64,000 nt of DNA from Stappia sp. (lineage in GTDB: Bacteria; Pseudomonadota; Alphaproteobacteria; Rhizobiales; Stappiaceae). A program made the translations under genes and the position numbers. The notes beneath the pieces were generated by a model that worked only from the letters and a program-made list of their open reading frames with translations, was not told where the DNA came from and searched no databases. Of the stretch, positions 45,142 through 54,571 are shown piece by piece; within the stretch, counting starts at the first letter, position 1, and each line of letters starts with the position of its first letter. The stretch lies in the NCBI GenBank assembly GCA_002722295.1, contig PBLF01000018.1:97313-161312 (forward strand), written 5' to 3'.

Positions 45142-46812
45142 CTAGAACAGACCCTCGATATTGCCGGCCTCGTCGAGGCGGATGGCATTGGCGGCGGGAA
45201 CCTTCGGCAGGCCCGGCATGGTCATGATCTCACCGCAGATCGCGACCACGAACCCGGCCCCGGCGGACAGGCGCACCTCGCGCACCGGCACCACATGCCC
45301 CTCGGGAGCGCCCCGAAGGGTCGGGTCGGTCGAGAAGGAATACTGCGTCTTGGCCATGCAGACGGGCAGATGGCCGAAGCCGTCGGCCTCCCAGCGGGCA
45401 AGCTGGTCGAGCACCGACTTGTCCGCGGTAACCTCGCCGGCGCGATAGATGCGCTTCGCCACGGTCTCGATCTTCGCAAGAAGCGGCAGTTCGTCGGGGT
45501 AGAGCGGCTGGAAGGACGCGGTTCCCCCGTCAACCACCTCGACCACCTTGCGGGCGAGGTCCTCGGTTCCGCGCGAACCGTCCGCCCAGTGGCGGCACGT
45601 GATGGCGGTAACGCCGAGCCCCTCGGCATAGGTCTTCACGGCGTCCACCTCGGCGTCCGTGTCGGTCACGAAGTGGTTGATCGCGACAAGAACGGGCACC
45701 CCGAACTGGCGCAGGTTCTCGATGTGGCGTCCGAGGTTCACCGCGCCGCGCGCAAGCGCCTCGACGTTCTCGCGTCCCAGATCCTCGCGCGCCACGCCAC
45801 CGTTCATCTTCAGCGCCCGGATCGTTGCCACGATCACGACCGCGTCCGGCGAGAGGCCGGCCTTGCGGCACTTGATGTCGAAGAACTTCTCCGCACCCAG
45901 GTCCGCACCGAAACCGGCCTCGGTCACCACGTAGTCGGCGAGTTTCATCGCGGTCTTCGTGGCAATGACCGAGTTGCAGCCATGCGCGATGTTGGCGAAG
46001 GGGCCGCCATGAACGAAGGCGGGATTGTTCTCCAGCGTCTGCACGAGGTTGGGTTGCATGGCCTCCTTGAGCAGGACGGTCATGGCCCCGTCGGCCTCGA
46101 GGTCGCGCGCGGTCACGGGCGTACGGTCGCGGCGGTAGCCGACGATGATGTCGCCAAGCCGGGTCTGCAGGTCCGCCAGGTCGCTCGCCAGACAGAGGAT
46201 CGCCATGATCTCCGACGCGACGGTGATGTCGAAGCCGGTCTCGCGCGGAAAGCCGTTGGAAACGCCACCGAGCGAAGTGACCACCTGGCGGAGGGCCCGG
46301 TCGTTCATGTCCATCACGCGGCGCCAGGTGACACGGCGCGTGTCGATGCCCTGCGCGTTGCCCCAGTAGATGTGATTGTCGATCAGCGCCGCAAGCAGGT
46401 TGTGCGCCGAGGTGATGGCGTGGAAGTCGCCGGTGAAGTGGAGGTTGATGTCCTCCATCGGCACGACCTGCGCATGGCCGCCACCCGCCGCGCCACCCTT
46501 CATGCCGAAGCAGGGGCCGAGCGAGGGCTCGCGCAGGCAGATCGCCGCCTTCTTGCCGATGCGGTTCAGCCCGTCGCCGAGGCCGACGGTCGTCGTGGTC
46601 TTTCCCTCGCCCGCGGGGGTCGGATTGATCGCCGTGACGAGGATCAGCTTCCCGTCGGGGCGCCCGGCGAGCGTCTCGATGAAGTCCGCGCGCACCTTGG
46701 CCTTGGTCCGGCCGTAGGCGTCCAGCGCCTCGGCGGGAATGTCGAGCCTCGCGCCGATCTCCGTGATCGGCTTCATGGTCGCCGCGCGGGCGATCTCGAT
46801 GTCGCTGGCCAT
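45142..46812 (-). CDS. fhs: Formate-tetrahydrofolate ligase
   Basis: The 556-residue enzyme interconverts formate plus THF plus ATP with 10-formyl-THF. The P-loop [15 protein letters not shown] is at about residue 65, with [20 protein letters not shown] and [10 protein letters not shown] as family motifs. The start at 46812 fits the normal length. Next to methyl-THF-producing genes, it could recover ATP while oxidising the one-carbon unit to formate; folD is not in this window. Confidence 0.96.
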   Translation of the reverse strand: MASDIEIARAATMKPITEIGARLDIPAEALDAYGRTKAKVRADFIETLAGRPDGKLILVTAINPTPAGEGKTTTTVGLGDGLNRIGKKAAICLREPSLGPCFGMKGGAAGGGHAQVVPMEDINLHFTGDFHAITSAHNLLAALIDNHIYWGNAQGIDTRRVTWRRVMDMNDRALRQVVTSLGGVSNGFPRETGFDITVASEIMAILCLASDLADLQTRLGDIIVGYRRDRTPVTARDLEADGAMTVLLKEAMQPNLVQTLENNPAFVHGGPFANIAHGCNSVIATKTAMKLADYVVTEAGFGADLGAEKFFDIKCRKAGLSPDAVVIVATIRALKMNGGVAREDLGRENVEALARGAVNLGRHIENLRQFGVPVLVAINHFVTDTDAEVDAVKTYAEGLGVTAITCRHWADGSRGTEDLARKVVEVVDGGTASFQPLYPDELPLLAKIETVAKRIYRAGEVTADKSVLDQLARWEADGFGHLPVCMAKTQYSFSTDPTLRGAPEGHVVPVREVRLSAGAGFVVAICGEIMTMPGLPKVPAANAIRLDEAGNIEGLF

Positions 46813-46968
46813 GGTGTCGTGTCCTCTCGCGTGACGAGGCTGTCGATTGCCGTCGTCTATCGTTTGATCCGAAATGCCGATCCTGAAGGGGCGGAGACGG
46901 ATGGGCTGTTCGCGAACCGACGCCGTCGCGTCGCGCATCCGTCGTCCTGTCGGGCCGGGAAGGGGAGG

Positions 46969-47811
46969 TCAGTCTTCTCCGGTGACCACCGGCGTGTCGT
47001 CGCGACCGCCCCATTCGGTCCAGGAGCCGTCGTAGACAGGCGACTGGTACTGGCCGGCAACCGCAAGCGCGAGGGAGAGGACGGCGGCGCTGACGCCGGA
47101 TCCGCAGGTGGTGATCACGGGTTTCGTCCGGTCCACCTGGGCCTCGTCAAACGCGGCAATGAGTTCCTCGAGCGGCCTCAGGCGGCCGTCGCTCATGAGT
47201 TCGGCGAACGGCAGGTTCAGCGCGCCGGGCATGTGTCCCGAACGGAGGCCGGCACGCGGCTCGGGCGCCGAACCGGCGAACCGTGCGCGGGGGCGGGCAT
47301 CGAGAACCTGATGTCCGCTCTCCAGGGCCCGGAGCATCTTCTCCACGTCGGCGACAAGCGAGTTGTCGAGACGGGCCGTGAAATGACGCTCGCCGCGCGG
47401 CTGGCCGGGACCGTCCTCGACGGGGCGTCCTTCCGCGACCCATTTCGGCAGCCCGCCGTCGAGCACATGGACGTCCTTCACGCCCATGGCGCGGAAGGTC
47501 CACCACACGCGCGGGGCGGACCACAGGCCGCTGCCGTCATAGACGACGATGGTCTGGCCGTCGCCGATGCCGAGCCGCCGCATCATCGAGGAGAACACAT
47601 GCGCCGGCGGCAGCATGTGCGGCAGCGTGCTCGACGTGTCGCTGAGCGCGTCGACGTCGAAGAACACGGCGCCGGGAATGTGGCCATCCTCGTATTCCGG
47701 CGGCACATCCGGCTGCCCGAGCGGCGGAAGCCAGGCATTGACGACGACCACATCGGGCGACGCAAGGTTATCGGCAAGCCACTGGGTGGAGACAAGCGGG
47801 GACTGGGGCAT
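46969..47811 (-). CDS. sseA: 3-Mercaptopyruvate sulfurtransferase-type protein
   Basis: The 280-residue protein has two rhodanese domains; the second holds the active-site loop TTCGSGVSA with Cys236, whose CG-S-G form indicates the mercaptopyruvate sulfurtransferase branch rather than thiosulfate. The first domain keeps GHIPGAVFFDVD and VYDGSGLWSAPRVWW. It moves sulfur to thiols or cyanide. It lies 45 bp downstream of the alanyl-tRNA editing gene on the same strand, probably in one unit with it. Confidence 0.92.
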   Translation of the reverse strand: MPQSPLVSTQWLADNLASPDVVVVNAWLPPLGQPDVPPEYEDGHIPGAVFFDVDALSDTSSTLPHMLPPAHVFSSMMRRLGIGDGQTIVVYDGSGLWSAPRVWWTFRAMGVKDVHVLDGGLPKWVAEGRPVEDGPGQPRGERHFTARLDNSLVADVEKMLRALESGHQVLDARPRARFAGSAPEPRAGLRSGHMPGALNLPFAELMSDGRLRPLEELIAAFDEAQVDRTKPVITTCGSGVSAAVLSLALAVAGQYQSPVYDGSWTEWGGRDDTPVVTGED

Positions 47812-47856
47812 GAACGCTCCTGAAAACGGAGAGGCGAAAGAGAGCGGGGCGGGAAT

Positions 47857-48570
47857 TCAGTCGGCGAGGCTGATGCGGACGCGGCGGTTCTGACGCCCCT
47901 TCTTCTCGACCTTGGTGACGGCGACCTGGCCGATCTCGGAGGTCCGGCTCACATGGGTGCCGCCGCAGGGCTGCAGGTCCACGTCGCCGATGCGCACGAG
48001 ACGGACATGCCCCGAGCCCATGGGCGGCTTGACGCTCATGGTCTTCACCATCTCGGGCTTGGCGAGAAGCTCCTCGTCGGTGATCCACTCGGTCGAGACG
48101 CCGTGGTCGGCGGCCGCGATCTCGTTGAGGCGGCTGGCGATCTCTTCCTTCTCCATCGGCATCTCGGGCAGGTCGAAATCGAGACGACCGTCGCCTTCGC
48201 CGATCTGGCCGCCGGTGACCGGGTAGGGCAGGACGACGGACAGCAGGTGCAGCGCGGTGTGCACGCGCATCAGCTTGTAGCGGCGCTCCCAGTCCAGATG
48301 CAGCACGACCTTGTCGCCGGTGGCGGGAAGCTCCTGCCCCTCGGCCGGAACGTGAACGATTTCGGACTTGGTCTCGCCGTAGACGGTGGTGGCGATGTCG
48401 ATGCGGCGGCCGTCGGACAGTTCGAAGTGACCGGTGTCGCCCGGCTGTCCGCCGCCCGTGGCGTAGAAGATCGTCCGATCGAGCAATACGCCTCCGCGAT
48501 CGTTCACGCCGGTCACCGTGGCCTCGCATGTGCGCAGGTAGGCATCGTCGCGGAAGAGCAGGTCAGTCAT
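47857..48570 (-). CDS. Alanyl-tRNA editing protein (AlaX type)
   Basis: The 237-residue protein resembles the editing domain of alanyl-tRNA synthetase: FYATGGGQPGDTG, the zinc-binding His pair in VHTALHLLS and the late motif PCGGTHVSRT with Cys and His. It hydrolyses mischarged Ser- or Gly-tRNA(Ala). The ATG at 48570 fits the family start (MTDLLFRDDAY). Confidence 0.93.
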   Translation of the reverse strand: MTDLLFRDDAYLRTCEATVTGVNDRGGVLLDRTIFYATGGGQPGDTGHFELSDGRRIDIATTVYGETKSEIVHVPAEGQELPATGDKVVLHLDWERRYKLMRVHTALHLLSVVLPYPVTGGQIGEGDGRLDFDLPEMPMEKEEIASRLNEIAAADHGVSTEWITDEELLAKPEMVKTMSVKPPMGSGHVRLVRIGDVDLQPCGGTHVSRTSEIGQVAVTKVEKKGRQNRRVRISLAD

Positions 48571-48654
48571 CGGGCGGTCCTTGTTGATTCCTCGAAGGGC
48601 GCCCAGCCTATCCGATCGCGTCCGGCAATCAACACGCCGCAAGCGGTCCCGCGA

Positions 48655-50118
48655 TCACAGGATCGGGGAGAACAGCCGGGCCGCCTGCGCGACGAAACGG
48701 AAGGCGAAGGCCCGGTTGTCGAGATCTTCCGTCGAGGTGGGAACGGCATTCGCGAAATCCTCCTCCAGCATGGAGGAAACGCGCTCGATCATCCGCTCGT
48801 GCGTGAACCACAGCGTGACCTCGAAGTTGATGCGGAAGGAGCGCGCGTCGAAGTTCACCGTGCCCACGCTGGCAAGCGTGTCGTCGACCAGAACCACCTT
48901 CTGGTGCAGGAAGCCGGCCCGGTAGCGGTAGATCTTGATCCCGTGCGCGACCATGTCGTCGGCGTGGGCGTAGCTGGCGAGCCAGACGAGCCGGTGGTCG
49001 GCCTTCTCGGGAAGCAGGATGCGCACGTCCACGCCGCGCATGGCGGCGGCCAGAAGCGCGGTCTGCATAGCCTGCTCGGGGACGAAGTAGGGACTGACGA
49101 TCCAGAGCCGCTTGCGCGCCCGCGCGATCACCTCGGAAAAGGCGACGGAGCAGTCCTCCAGCGTGTCGGCGGGGCCCGTCGGCATGACCAGGACGGGTTC
49201 GTCGCCGGGCTTTTCGACCTTGCGCGGGAAGTAGAGGTGCAGCGGCGTGCCGGTCGCCCAGTGCCAGTCCTCGGAGAAGGACAGCGCGCAGGCGACCGCC
49301 GCCGGGCCGTTGATGCGCACATGTGTGTCGCGCCAGTGGCCGAATTCCTTCGAAAGGCCGAGATATTCGTCGCCCACGTTGTGACCGCCGACCCATGCCT
49401 CCCTGGCGTCGACGACCACGATCTTGCGGTGGTTGCGATAGTTGAGCCGCATCGGTCCCGTGACGCGCAGCCACTTGTGCCGCTCGTTGAAGCCCGCGAC
49501 CCTGACGCCGGCCTCGCGCAGCCGGGCCACATAGCGATGCGACAGGCTCTTGCTGCCGACGTCGTCGTAGAGCACATGCACGCCGACGCCCGCCCTGGCC
49601 CGTTCGATCAGCGCATCGGCCAGCCGCGTGCCGATGCCGTCGTCGCGCAGGATGAAGAACTGGACGAGGACTTCCTTTTCCGCCCTGGCGATGCCGGCGA
49701 GGATGGAGTCGAAGGTCGCCGTGCCGTCCACCAGAAGGTCGACCTCGTTGCCCGACAGGAACGGGATCTGCGCGATATGGGTCAGCACCGGCCAACTCGT
49801 GCTGGTGCGCGCGTCGGAGACGTGCATCTCCTCGGCGCGCGCGGCACGGGTCGCCCGGCCCGCGTAGGAGCGGACCTCGGCGTAGTCCTCGAACCGCTTC
49901 CAGCCGAAGACCAGATACAGGAAGGCGGTGGGGAAGGGCAGGAAGAGAAGCGACAGCAGCCAGGCGATGGAGCCCTGCGCCGTGCGCGAGTACATCACCT
50001 CGCGTACGGCACAGACCGCCGCCAGCGTGTAGAACGCCAGCGTGAAGGCCGCGATGATCGGCAGGTTCGCGACGATGGCCTCGGCAAGGCCGACGTCGTG
50101 GGCGACGGTTGTCTCCAA
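48655..50118 (-). CDS. cls: Cardiolipin synthase
   Basis: The 487-residue membrane enzyme has two N-terminal transmembrane segments (about 20-40 and 50-70), then two phospholipase D-type HKD motifs: NHRKIVVVDAREAWVGG and HQKVVLVDDTLASVG. It joins two phosphatidylglycerols into cardiolipin. The start is a TTG at 50118, 4 bp after the cysK stop codon, with a GAGG site inside the cysK end; the next in-frame ATG would remove the first membrane segment. Confidence 0.92.
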   Translation of the reverse strand: METTVAHDVGLAEAIVANLPIIAAFTLAFYTLAAVCAVREVMYSRTAQGSIAWLLSLLFLPFPTAFLYLVFGWKRFEDYAEVRSYAGRATRAARAEEMHVSDARTSTSWPVLTHIAQIPFLSGNEVDLLVDGTATFDSILAGIARAEKEVLVQFFILRDDGIGTRLADALIERARAGVGVHVLYDDVGSKSLSHRYVARLREAGVRVAGFNERHKWLRVTGPMRLNYRNHRKIVVVDAREAWVGGHNVGDEYLGLSKEFGHWRDTHVRINGPAAVACALSFSEDWHWATGTPLHLYFPRKVEKPGDEPVLVMPTGPADTLEDCSVAFSEVIARARKRLWIVSPYFVPEQAMQTALLAAAMRGVDVRILLPEKADHRLVWLASYAHADDMVAHGIKIYRYRAGFLHQKVVLVDDTLASVGTVNFDARSFRINFEVTLWFTHERMIERVSSMLEEDFANAVPTSTEDLDNRAFAFRFVAQAARLFSPIL

Positions 50119-50122
50119 AGGG

Positions 50123-51160
50123 TCAGGCGTCCTCGAACGGAGCCCGGATCTTGCTTTCGCGTTCGATCCAGGCGGGAACCGGGAGTCCCTTTTCGCGCAG
50201 GAAGGACGGATTGAAAAGCTTTGATTGATAACGGGTGCCGTAGTCGCACAGCACGGTCACGATGGTGTGTCCGGGACCAAGCTCCTTCGCCATGCGGATC
50301 GCGCCGGCGACATTGATGCCCGACGAACCGCCCAGGCACAGGCCCTCGTGTTCCAGCAGGTCGAAGACGATGCCGACGGCTTCCGCGTCCGGAATCTGGA
50401 AGGGCATGTCCACGGGCGCGCCTTCCAGGTTGGCCGTGATCCGGCCCTGACCGATCCCTTCGGTGATCGAGGAGCCCTCGGACTTCAGCTCGCCATGGGC
50501 GTAGTAGTTGTAAAGCGCGGCGCCCATGGGGTCGGCCAGGCCGATCTTGATTGCCGGGTTGCGCTCCTTGAGCGCCATGCCGACGCCGGCGAGCGTGCCA
50601 CCCGAACCGACCGCGCAGATGAAGCCGTCCACCTTGCCGCCGGTCTGCTCGAAAATCTCCGGCCCGGTCGTCTCGATGTGGGCGCGCCGGTTGGCCACAT
50701 TGTCGAACTGGTTGGCCCAGATCGCGCCGTTGGGCTCGCTTTCCGCGAGCTGCCGGGCCAGGCGGCCGGACAGTTTCACGTAGTTGTTGGGATTCTTGTA
50801 GGGAGCCGCGGGAACCTCGACGAGTTCGGCGCCAGCGAGCCGCAGCATGTCCTTCTTTTCCTGGCTCTGGGTCTCGGGAATGACGATCACGGAGCGATAG
50901 CCGAGCGCGCTGCCGACGAGCGCCAGGCCGATTCCGGTGTTTCCGGCGGTGCCTTCCACGATCACGCCGCCGGGTTTCAGCGTGCCGCGCTCGACCGCGT
51001 CCTTGATGATGTAGAGCGCGGCACGGTCCTTGACGGACTGTCCCGGGTTCATGAACTCGGCCTTGCCGAGGATCTCGCAGCCGGTCATCTCGGAGGCGCG
51101 GTTGAGGCGGATGAGCGGCGTCGAGCCGATTGCCTCGATAACGGAATTCCTGATGGTCAT
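50123..51160 (-). CDS. cysK: Cysteine synthase A
   Basis: The 345-residue PLP enzyme makes cysteine from O-acetylserine and sulfide. The PLP Lys is residue 44 in NPGQSVKDR; EGTAGNTGIGLA and the AVGSGGTLAGVG phosphate loop follow. The final region (GLCLGGSSGINVAGAI) is normal. Spacing suggests cotranscription with cls, an unrelated function. Confidence 0.95.
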   Translation of the reverse strand: MTIRNSVIEAIGSTPLIRLNRASEMTGCEILGKAEFMNPGQSVKDRAALYIIKDAVERGTLKPGGVIVEGTAGNTGIGLALVGSALGYRSVIVIPETQSQEKKDMLRLAGAELVEVPAAPYKNPNNYVKLSGRLARQLAESEPNGAIWANQFDNVANRRAHIETTGPEIFEQTGGKVDGFICAVGSGGTLAGVGMALKERNPAIKIGLADPMGAALYNYYAHGELKSEGSSITEGIGQGRITANLEGAPVDMPFQIPDAEAVGIVFDLLEHEGLCLGGSSGINVAGAIRMAKELGPGHTIVTVLCDYGTRYQSKLFNPSFLREKGLPVPAWIERESKIRAPFEDA

Positions 51161-51600
51161 GGGTCTTTCGGTTCCGGCGAGAAGGGGCTTTTCGAAACGG
51201 GAGGCCGTTTTCGCCCAGTGTCAGTTGCGCAAAGCGTATGTCCCGAGGACCGTCATCGGCAAGGAGCGGGTCACCAAATCCGGTGCGCCCGGCGAAAATC
51301 GTTCTCTCGCGTCGCGGTTCGGCGAAAAAAGACCGACAGGCCCCGGTGGCGCGACATTGTTCGAAATTGCCATGTCCGGGCTGATCCAGACGTGGATGCA
51401 CCGCGTAGCAGCCTGTAGAAAGCTTCCGATGCGCGAGCAGGTGAAGCGGACAGGGTGCGGGACACAAGGCTGTCCCCGGCGTGGCCGGCTCGACCTGCCA
51501 CGCATTTTGTCGTAAGCGGAGAGCGCCGTATGCGGTTTCCGCGATGGCATGCCGTGGCCGCCAAGCCGGGGAGCGCGCACAGCGCAAGGTGACGATGGGA
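51161..51600. other. Divergent intergenic region, no gene seen
   Basis: The 440 bp between cysK and the ChrR-like gene hold no supported gene. TGATCC (51382-51387) followed 18 bases later by TAGCAG (51406-51411) is a possible RpoE-like promoter for the ChrR-like gene, but only the -35 matches well. AAGGTGA (51586-51592) is the likely ribosome site of that gene. Confidence 0.5.
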
Positions 51601-52248
51601 ATGGACGAAAGAAAGCAGCACTTCGACTCGCTGCTGGCGGCTTATGTCGCCGGTACGCTGGCCGAACCGGCGCGACTGCTGGTGCGCTCGCATCTGGACC
51701 TGTCTGCCGACAACCGGGAATTCGTTCGCGACCTCGAAAGCGCGGGTGGGCGGATGCTGGAGGAAATCGACCCGCTTCCGGTTGCCGACCGCGATGCGAT
51801 GCTCGCGGCCATCATGGCGCTGCCGGCCGACCCCGTCGATGCGGATGCGCCGCGCGCGCCGCGCAAGACCCGTCTGCCGGTGCCGCTTTACGACTACCTT
51901 GGCAAGGATTTCAACGAGCTTCCCTGGAAGACGCGCCTGCCCGGGCTGCGTGAATGCCGGATCGGCGAGGAAGACGGCTGCGTTGCCAGTCTGTTGTGGA
52001 TCCGCGCCGGCATGGCCATGCCGACCCACACCCACCATGGCACCGAGCTGACTCTGGTGCTGGAGGGGGGCTTCAGCGATATGGACGGCCATTTCGTGCG
52101 CGGTGACGTGACCTATGCTGACGACGACGTCGACCACCGTCCCGTCGCGGACGAGGGCGAGGACTGCATCTGTTTCGTCGTCACCGAGGGCAGCCTTCGC
52201 CTGACCGGCCCGGTCGGGCGCTTCTTCGCTCCCTTCCTGCGCGGCTGA
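51601..52248 (+). CDS. ChrR-like anti-sigma/cupin protein without zinc-finger cysteines
   Basis: The 215-residue protein matches ChrR, the anti-sigma factor of RpoE, along its length. The N-terminal helical domain has the pattern HFDSLLAAYVAGTLAEPARLLVRSHLDL, where ChrR has His-x3-Cys-x2-Cys; here the segment reads SHLDLSADN, so the two zinc Cys are Ser and Asn. The C-terminal cupin keeps its metal set (HTHHGTELTLVLEGGFSD and the later His). No rpoE gene is adjacent. It could be a sensor that no longer binds sigma through zinc, or a ligand-binding cupin. ATG at 51601 is chosen for its spacing from AAGGTGA. Confidence 0.85.
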   Translation: MDERKQHFDSLLAAYVAGTLAEPARLLVRSHLDLSADNREFVRDLESAGGRMLEEIDPLPVADRDAMLAAIMALPADPVDADAPRAPRKTRLPVPLYDYLGKDFNELPWKTRLPGLRECRIGEEDGCVASLLWIRAGMAMPTHTHHGTELTLVLEGGFSDMDGHFVRGDVTYADDDVDHRPVADEGEDCICFVVTEGSLRLTGPVGRFFAPFLRG

Positions 52249-52325
52249 GACGCGTCGCGCGGGCACGGAATACCGGAACCGGTCCGCAGGCTTCCGGTTT
52301 TTCAGCCACGACCTGGAGGATGCCC

Positions 52326-53141
52326 ATGAGCGCAGGTGGAAACGCGCGCGAGGCGGTGCGCCCCGAGGAAGGGATCGCCTGGATCACCGGAGCGAGTTCC
52401 GGTATCGGCGCAGCCCTTGCCGAAACGCTCGCACGTGACGGCTGGCGGGTTGCCGCCACGGCGCGATCTGCCGAAGCGCTTGCCGATCTGGAAGCCCGCT
52501 CCGCTGCATGGGCGGGAGACATTCGCGCGTTTTCCGGCGATGTCACCGACCCTGTCGAGATGACCCGCATCGTCCGCCGCATCGAGATGGACTACGGGCC
52601 GCTGGTCATGGCTGTCCTCAATGCCGGCGTCTATCTGCCGGTTGACGGAACGGCGCCGCGCCACGAGGACTTCCATGCCTCGATCGACGTGAACCTGAAG
52701 GGGACGGTCAATACGATGTTGCCGGCAATGGAGGCGATGCGCCTGCGCCGGCGCGGACAGATCGCCGTTGTCGCCTCGGTCGCCGGCTATCGGGGGCTGC
52801 CGACTTCCGCGGCCTACGGCGCGACGAAGGCCGGCCTCATCAACCTTGCCGAGGCGATGAAGTTCGATCTCGACCGGCTGGGGATTGCCATTCAGGTGAT
52901 CTCGCCCGGCTTCGTCGACACCCCGGCGACCAGGGACAATCCCTTTCCCATGCCGGATCTGATGCCGGTCGAGGACGCGGCCGCCGCGCTTGCTGCCGGT
53001 CTGAAGCGTCCCGAGCGTTTCGAGATCAGCTTTCCCAGGAGTTTCACACGCAAATTGAAGCTTCTGCGGCTTTTGCCCTACAGGCTCTATTTTCCGCTGG
53101 TGGCACGCGCGACCGGCTGGTCCGGCAAGGGTTCCGTCTGA
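52326..53141 (+). CDS. Short-chain dehydrogenase/reductase
   Basis: The 271-residue protein has the SDR features: nucleotide motif TGASSGIG, LNAGVY (the NAG type), the catalytic Ser in VASVAGY and Tyr-x-x-x-Lys in AAYGATK. A GGAGG site 6 bp before the ATG at 52326 decides the start against an ATG at 52320. It follows the ChrR-like gene by 77 bp and is convergent with the MFS gene of the photolyase operon; SDR genes of this kind accompany rpoE/chrR-linked clusters in Rhodobacter. Confidence 0.93.
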   Translation: MSAGGNAREAVRPEEGIAWITGASSGIGAALAETLARDGWRVAATARSAEALADLEARSAAWAGDIRAFSGDVTDPVEMTRIVRRIEMDYGPLVMAVLNAGVYLPVDGTAPRHEDFHASIDVNLKGTVNTMLPAMEAMRLRRRGQIAVVASVAGYRGLPTSAAYGATKAGLINLAEAMKFDLDRLGIAIQVISPGFVDTPATRDNPFPMPDLMPVEDAAAALAAGLKRPERFEISFPRSFTRKLKLLRLLPYRLYFPLVARATGWSGKGSV

Positions 53142-53184
53142 CCGGGGGCGGCCCCGTGAACGAGACGGGCCCGAATCCCTGGCA

Positions 53185-54540
53185 TCACGCCTGCCGATCC
53201 GCGATATCCGCGACCAGCCTGTCATGCGCCGCCTTGTCGAGAGGGAAGCGCCACATCAGGGCGATCGCGACGAGCTTCAGTGCAACGGGCAGCAGGGAAT
53301 AGAGAGCGACCAGCACCCCGAGACCGTCCTCTCCGGTTCCCTCCGCCTCGAAGCCCGCGAGATCGAGCAGCGGAAACGCAAGCCCGACCGCGAGCGCCAG
53401 TGCCAGCTTTGTCGCGAGCCCCCAGAGCGCGAAATAGAGTCCCGAGCGGCGGGTTCCGGTCTCGAGCCGGTCGACGTCTATGACATCCGCCTGAATGGCG
53501 GCGGGAAGGGTGAGGTCGGCGCCAAGTGCGAGCCCGGTGAGGACGCAGATCGCGGCAAAGGCCGCAAGGTCGCCGCGGCCGATCAGCGGCACCAGGACGA
53601 AGACCGTGCAGGCGCCAAGCATCGCGATCGACCAGGCGCGGTGCTTGCCTGTCTTCCTGGCAACGGCGAGCCACAGCGGAACACCGGCAATGCCGCACAG
53701 GAAGTAGAGGAAAAGCAGCGGACCCTGAAGGTCGGGTCGCTCGAGCACCCTTGCGACGAAGAACAGGAAAAGCGTCGCCGGGAGCCCGTTCGCGAAACCG
53801 TTGACGATGAAGGCGGCGAGCAGACGCAGGAAGGGTCGGTTGCGCAGGAGTGGCCCCAGTCCCTCGCGCAGGCCCGGCATCGCTTCCACGCCGGGAGGCG
53901 GTTCGGGAAGGCGAAGCGCCGCCAGAAGCGCGAGCAGAGGCAGGGAAATGCCGATGCCGGCCGCGAGAAACGCGAGCGCGCCGCGCTGGTCGACCGCTCC
54001 AAGGGCGTCCGCCACGGCCGGAACGCTGACCGCCACGAGGGTTCCAAGCAGAACCATTCCCTCGCGGACGCCGGCCACGCGACTGCGTTCGTGATAATCG
54101 TCGGCGAGTTCCGCGCCCCAGGCCGAATAGGGGATGATCGTGGCCGTGTAGCCGAGCGAGAGCGCCAGTCCCCATCCCAGCAGGTAGAGCGGTCCGGCGT
54201 CGGTGGGCGGCGTCAGGATCATCCAGGCCGCAAGGGCCGCGGGCACGGCACCCAGCAGGAACCATCCCCGGCGCCGACCGGGAGGAAGCGGGATCCTGTC
54301 GCACAGGATGCCGGCGAGCGGGTCGGACAGCGCATCGGCAAGGCGCACGGCGAGCAGGATTGTGCCCACCTGGGCAAGCGGCAGGCCGATCACACCGGCA
54401 TAGAAGCTCGGCAGGATCACGTAGAGCGGCAGGGTAAGCGCGGCGAGCGGCAGCGCTGGCGCGCCGTAGACCAGCAGCGCCAGGCGGGGCAGCTTCGTGG
54501 CGGTGCGCACGCCGCCTGCCCCTGGTGCGGACTGTCTCAT
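53185..54540 (-). CDS. MFS carrier of the glycoside-pentoside-hexuronide type, in the photolyase operon
   Basis: The 451-residue protein has about 12 transmembrane segments and the GPH-type loop DALSDPLAGILCDR with IPLPPGRRRGWF. A similar transporter accompanies the RpoE-controlled lipid genes in Rhodobacter sphaeroides, where its cargo is unknown; a lipid role is possible. It is the last gene of the unit 59580 to 53185, 31 bp after the Cfa-type gene. Confidence 0.88.
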   Translation of the reverse strand: MRQSAPGAGGVRTATKLPRLALLVYGAPALPLAALTLPLYVILPSFYAGVIGLPLAQVGTILLAVRLADALSDPLAGILCDRIPLPPGRRRGWFLLGAVPAALAAWMILTPPTDAGPLYLLGWGLALSLGYTATIIPYSAWGAELADDYHERSRVAGVREGMVLLGTLVAVSVPAVADALGAVDQRGALAFLAAGIGISLPLLALLAALRLPEPPPGVEAMPGLREGLGPLLRNRPFLRLLAAFIVNGFANGLPATLFLFFVARVLERPDLQGPLLFLYFLCGIAGVPLWLAVARKTGKHRAWSIAMLGACTVFVLVPLIGRGDLAAFAAICVLTGLALGADLTLPAAIQADVIDVDRLETGTRRSGLYFALWGLATKLALALAVGLAFPLLDLAGFEAEGTGEDGLGVLVALYSLLPVALKLVAIALMWRFPLDKAAHDRLVADIADRQA

Positions 54541-54571
54541 GCGCGAGGAAAGGCCGGCCGCGCGCGAGGCA

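Noticed and set aside
51382..51411. TGATCC-N18-TAGCAG as a firm RpoE promoter of the ChrR-like gene
   Set aside because: The -35 is exact but the -10 matches poorly and it lies almost 200 bp before the start; kept only as a weak candidate inside the gap entry.
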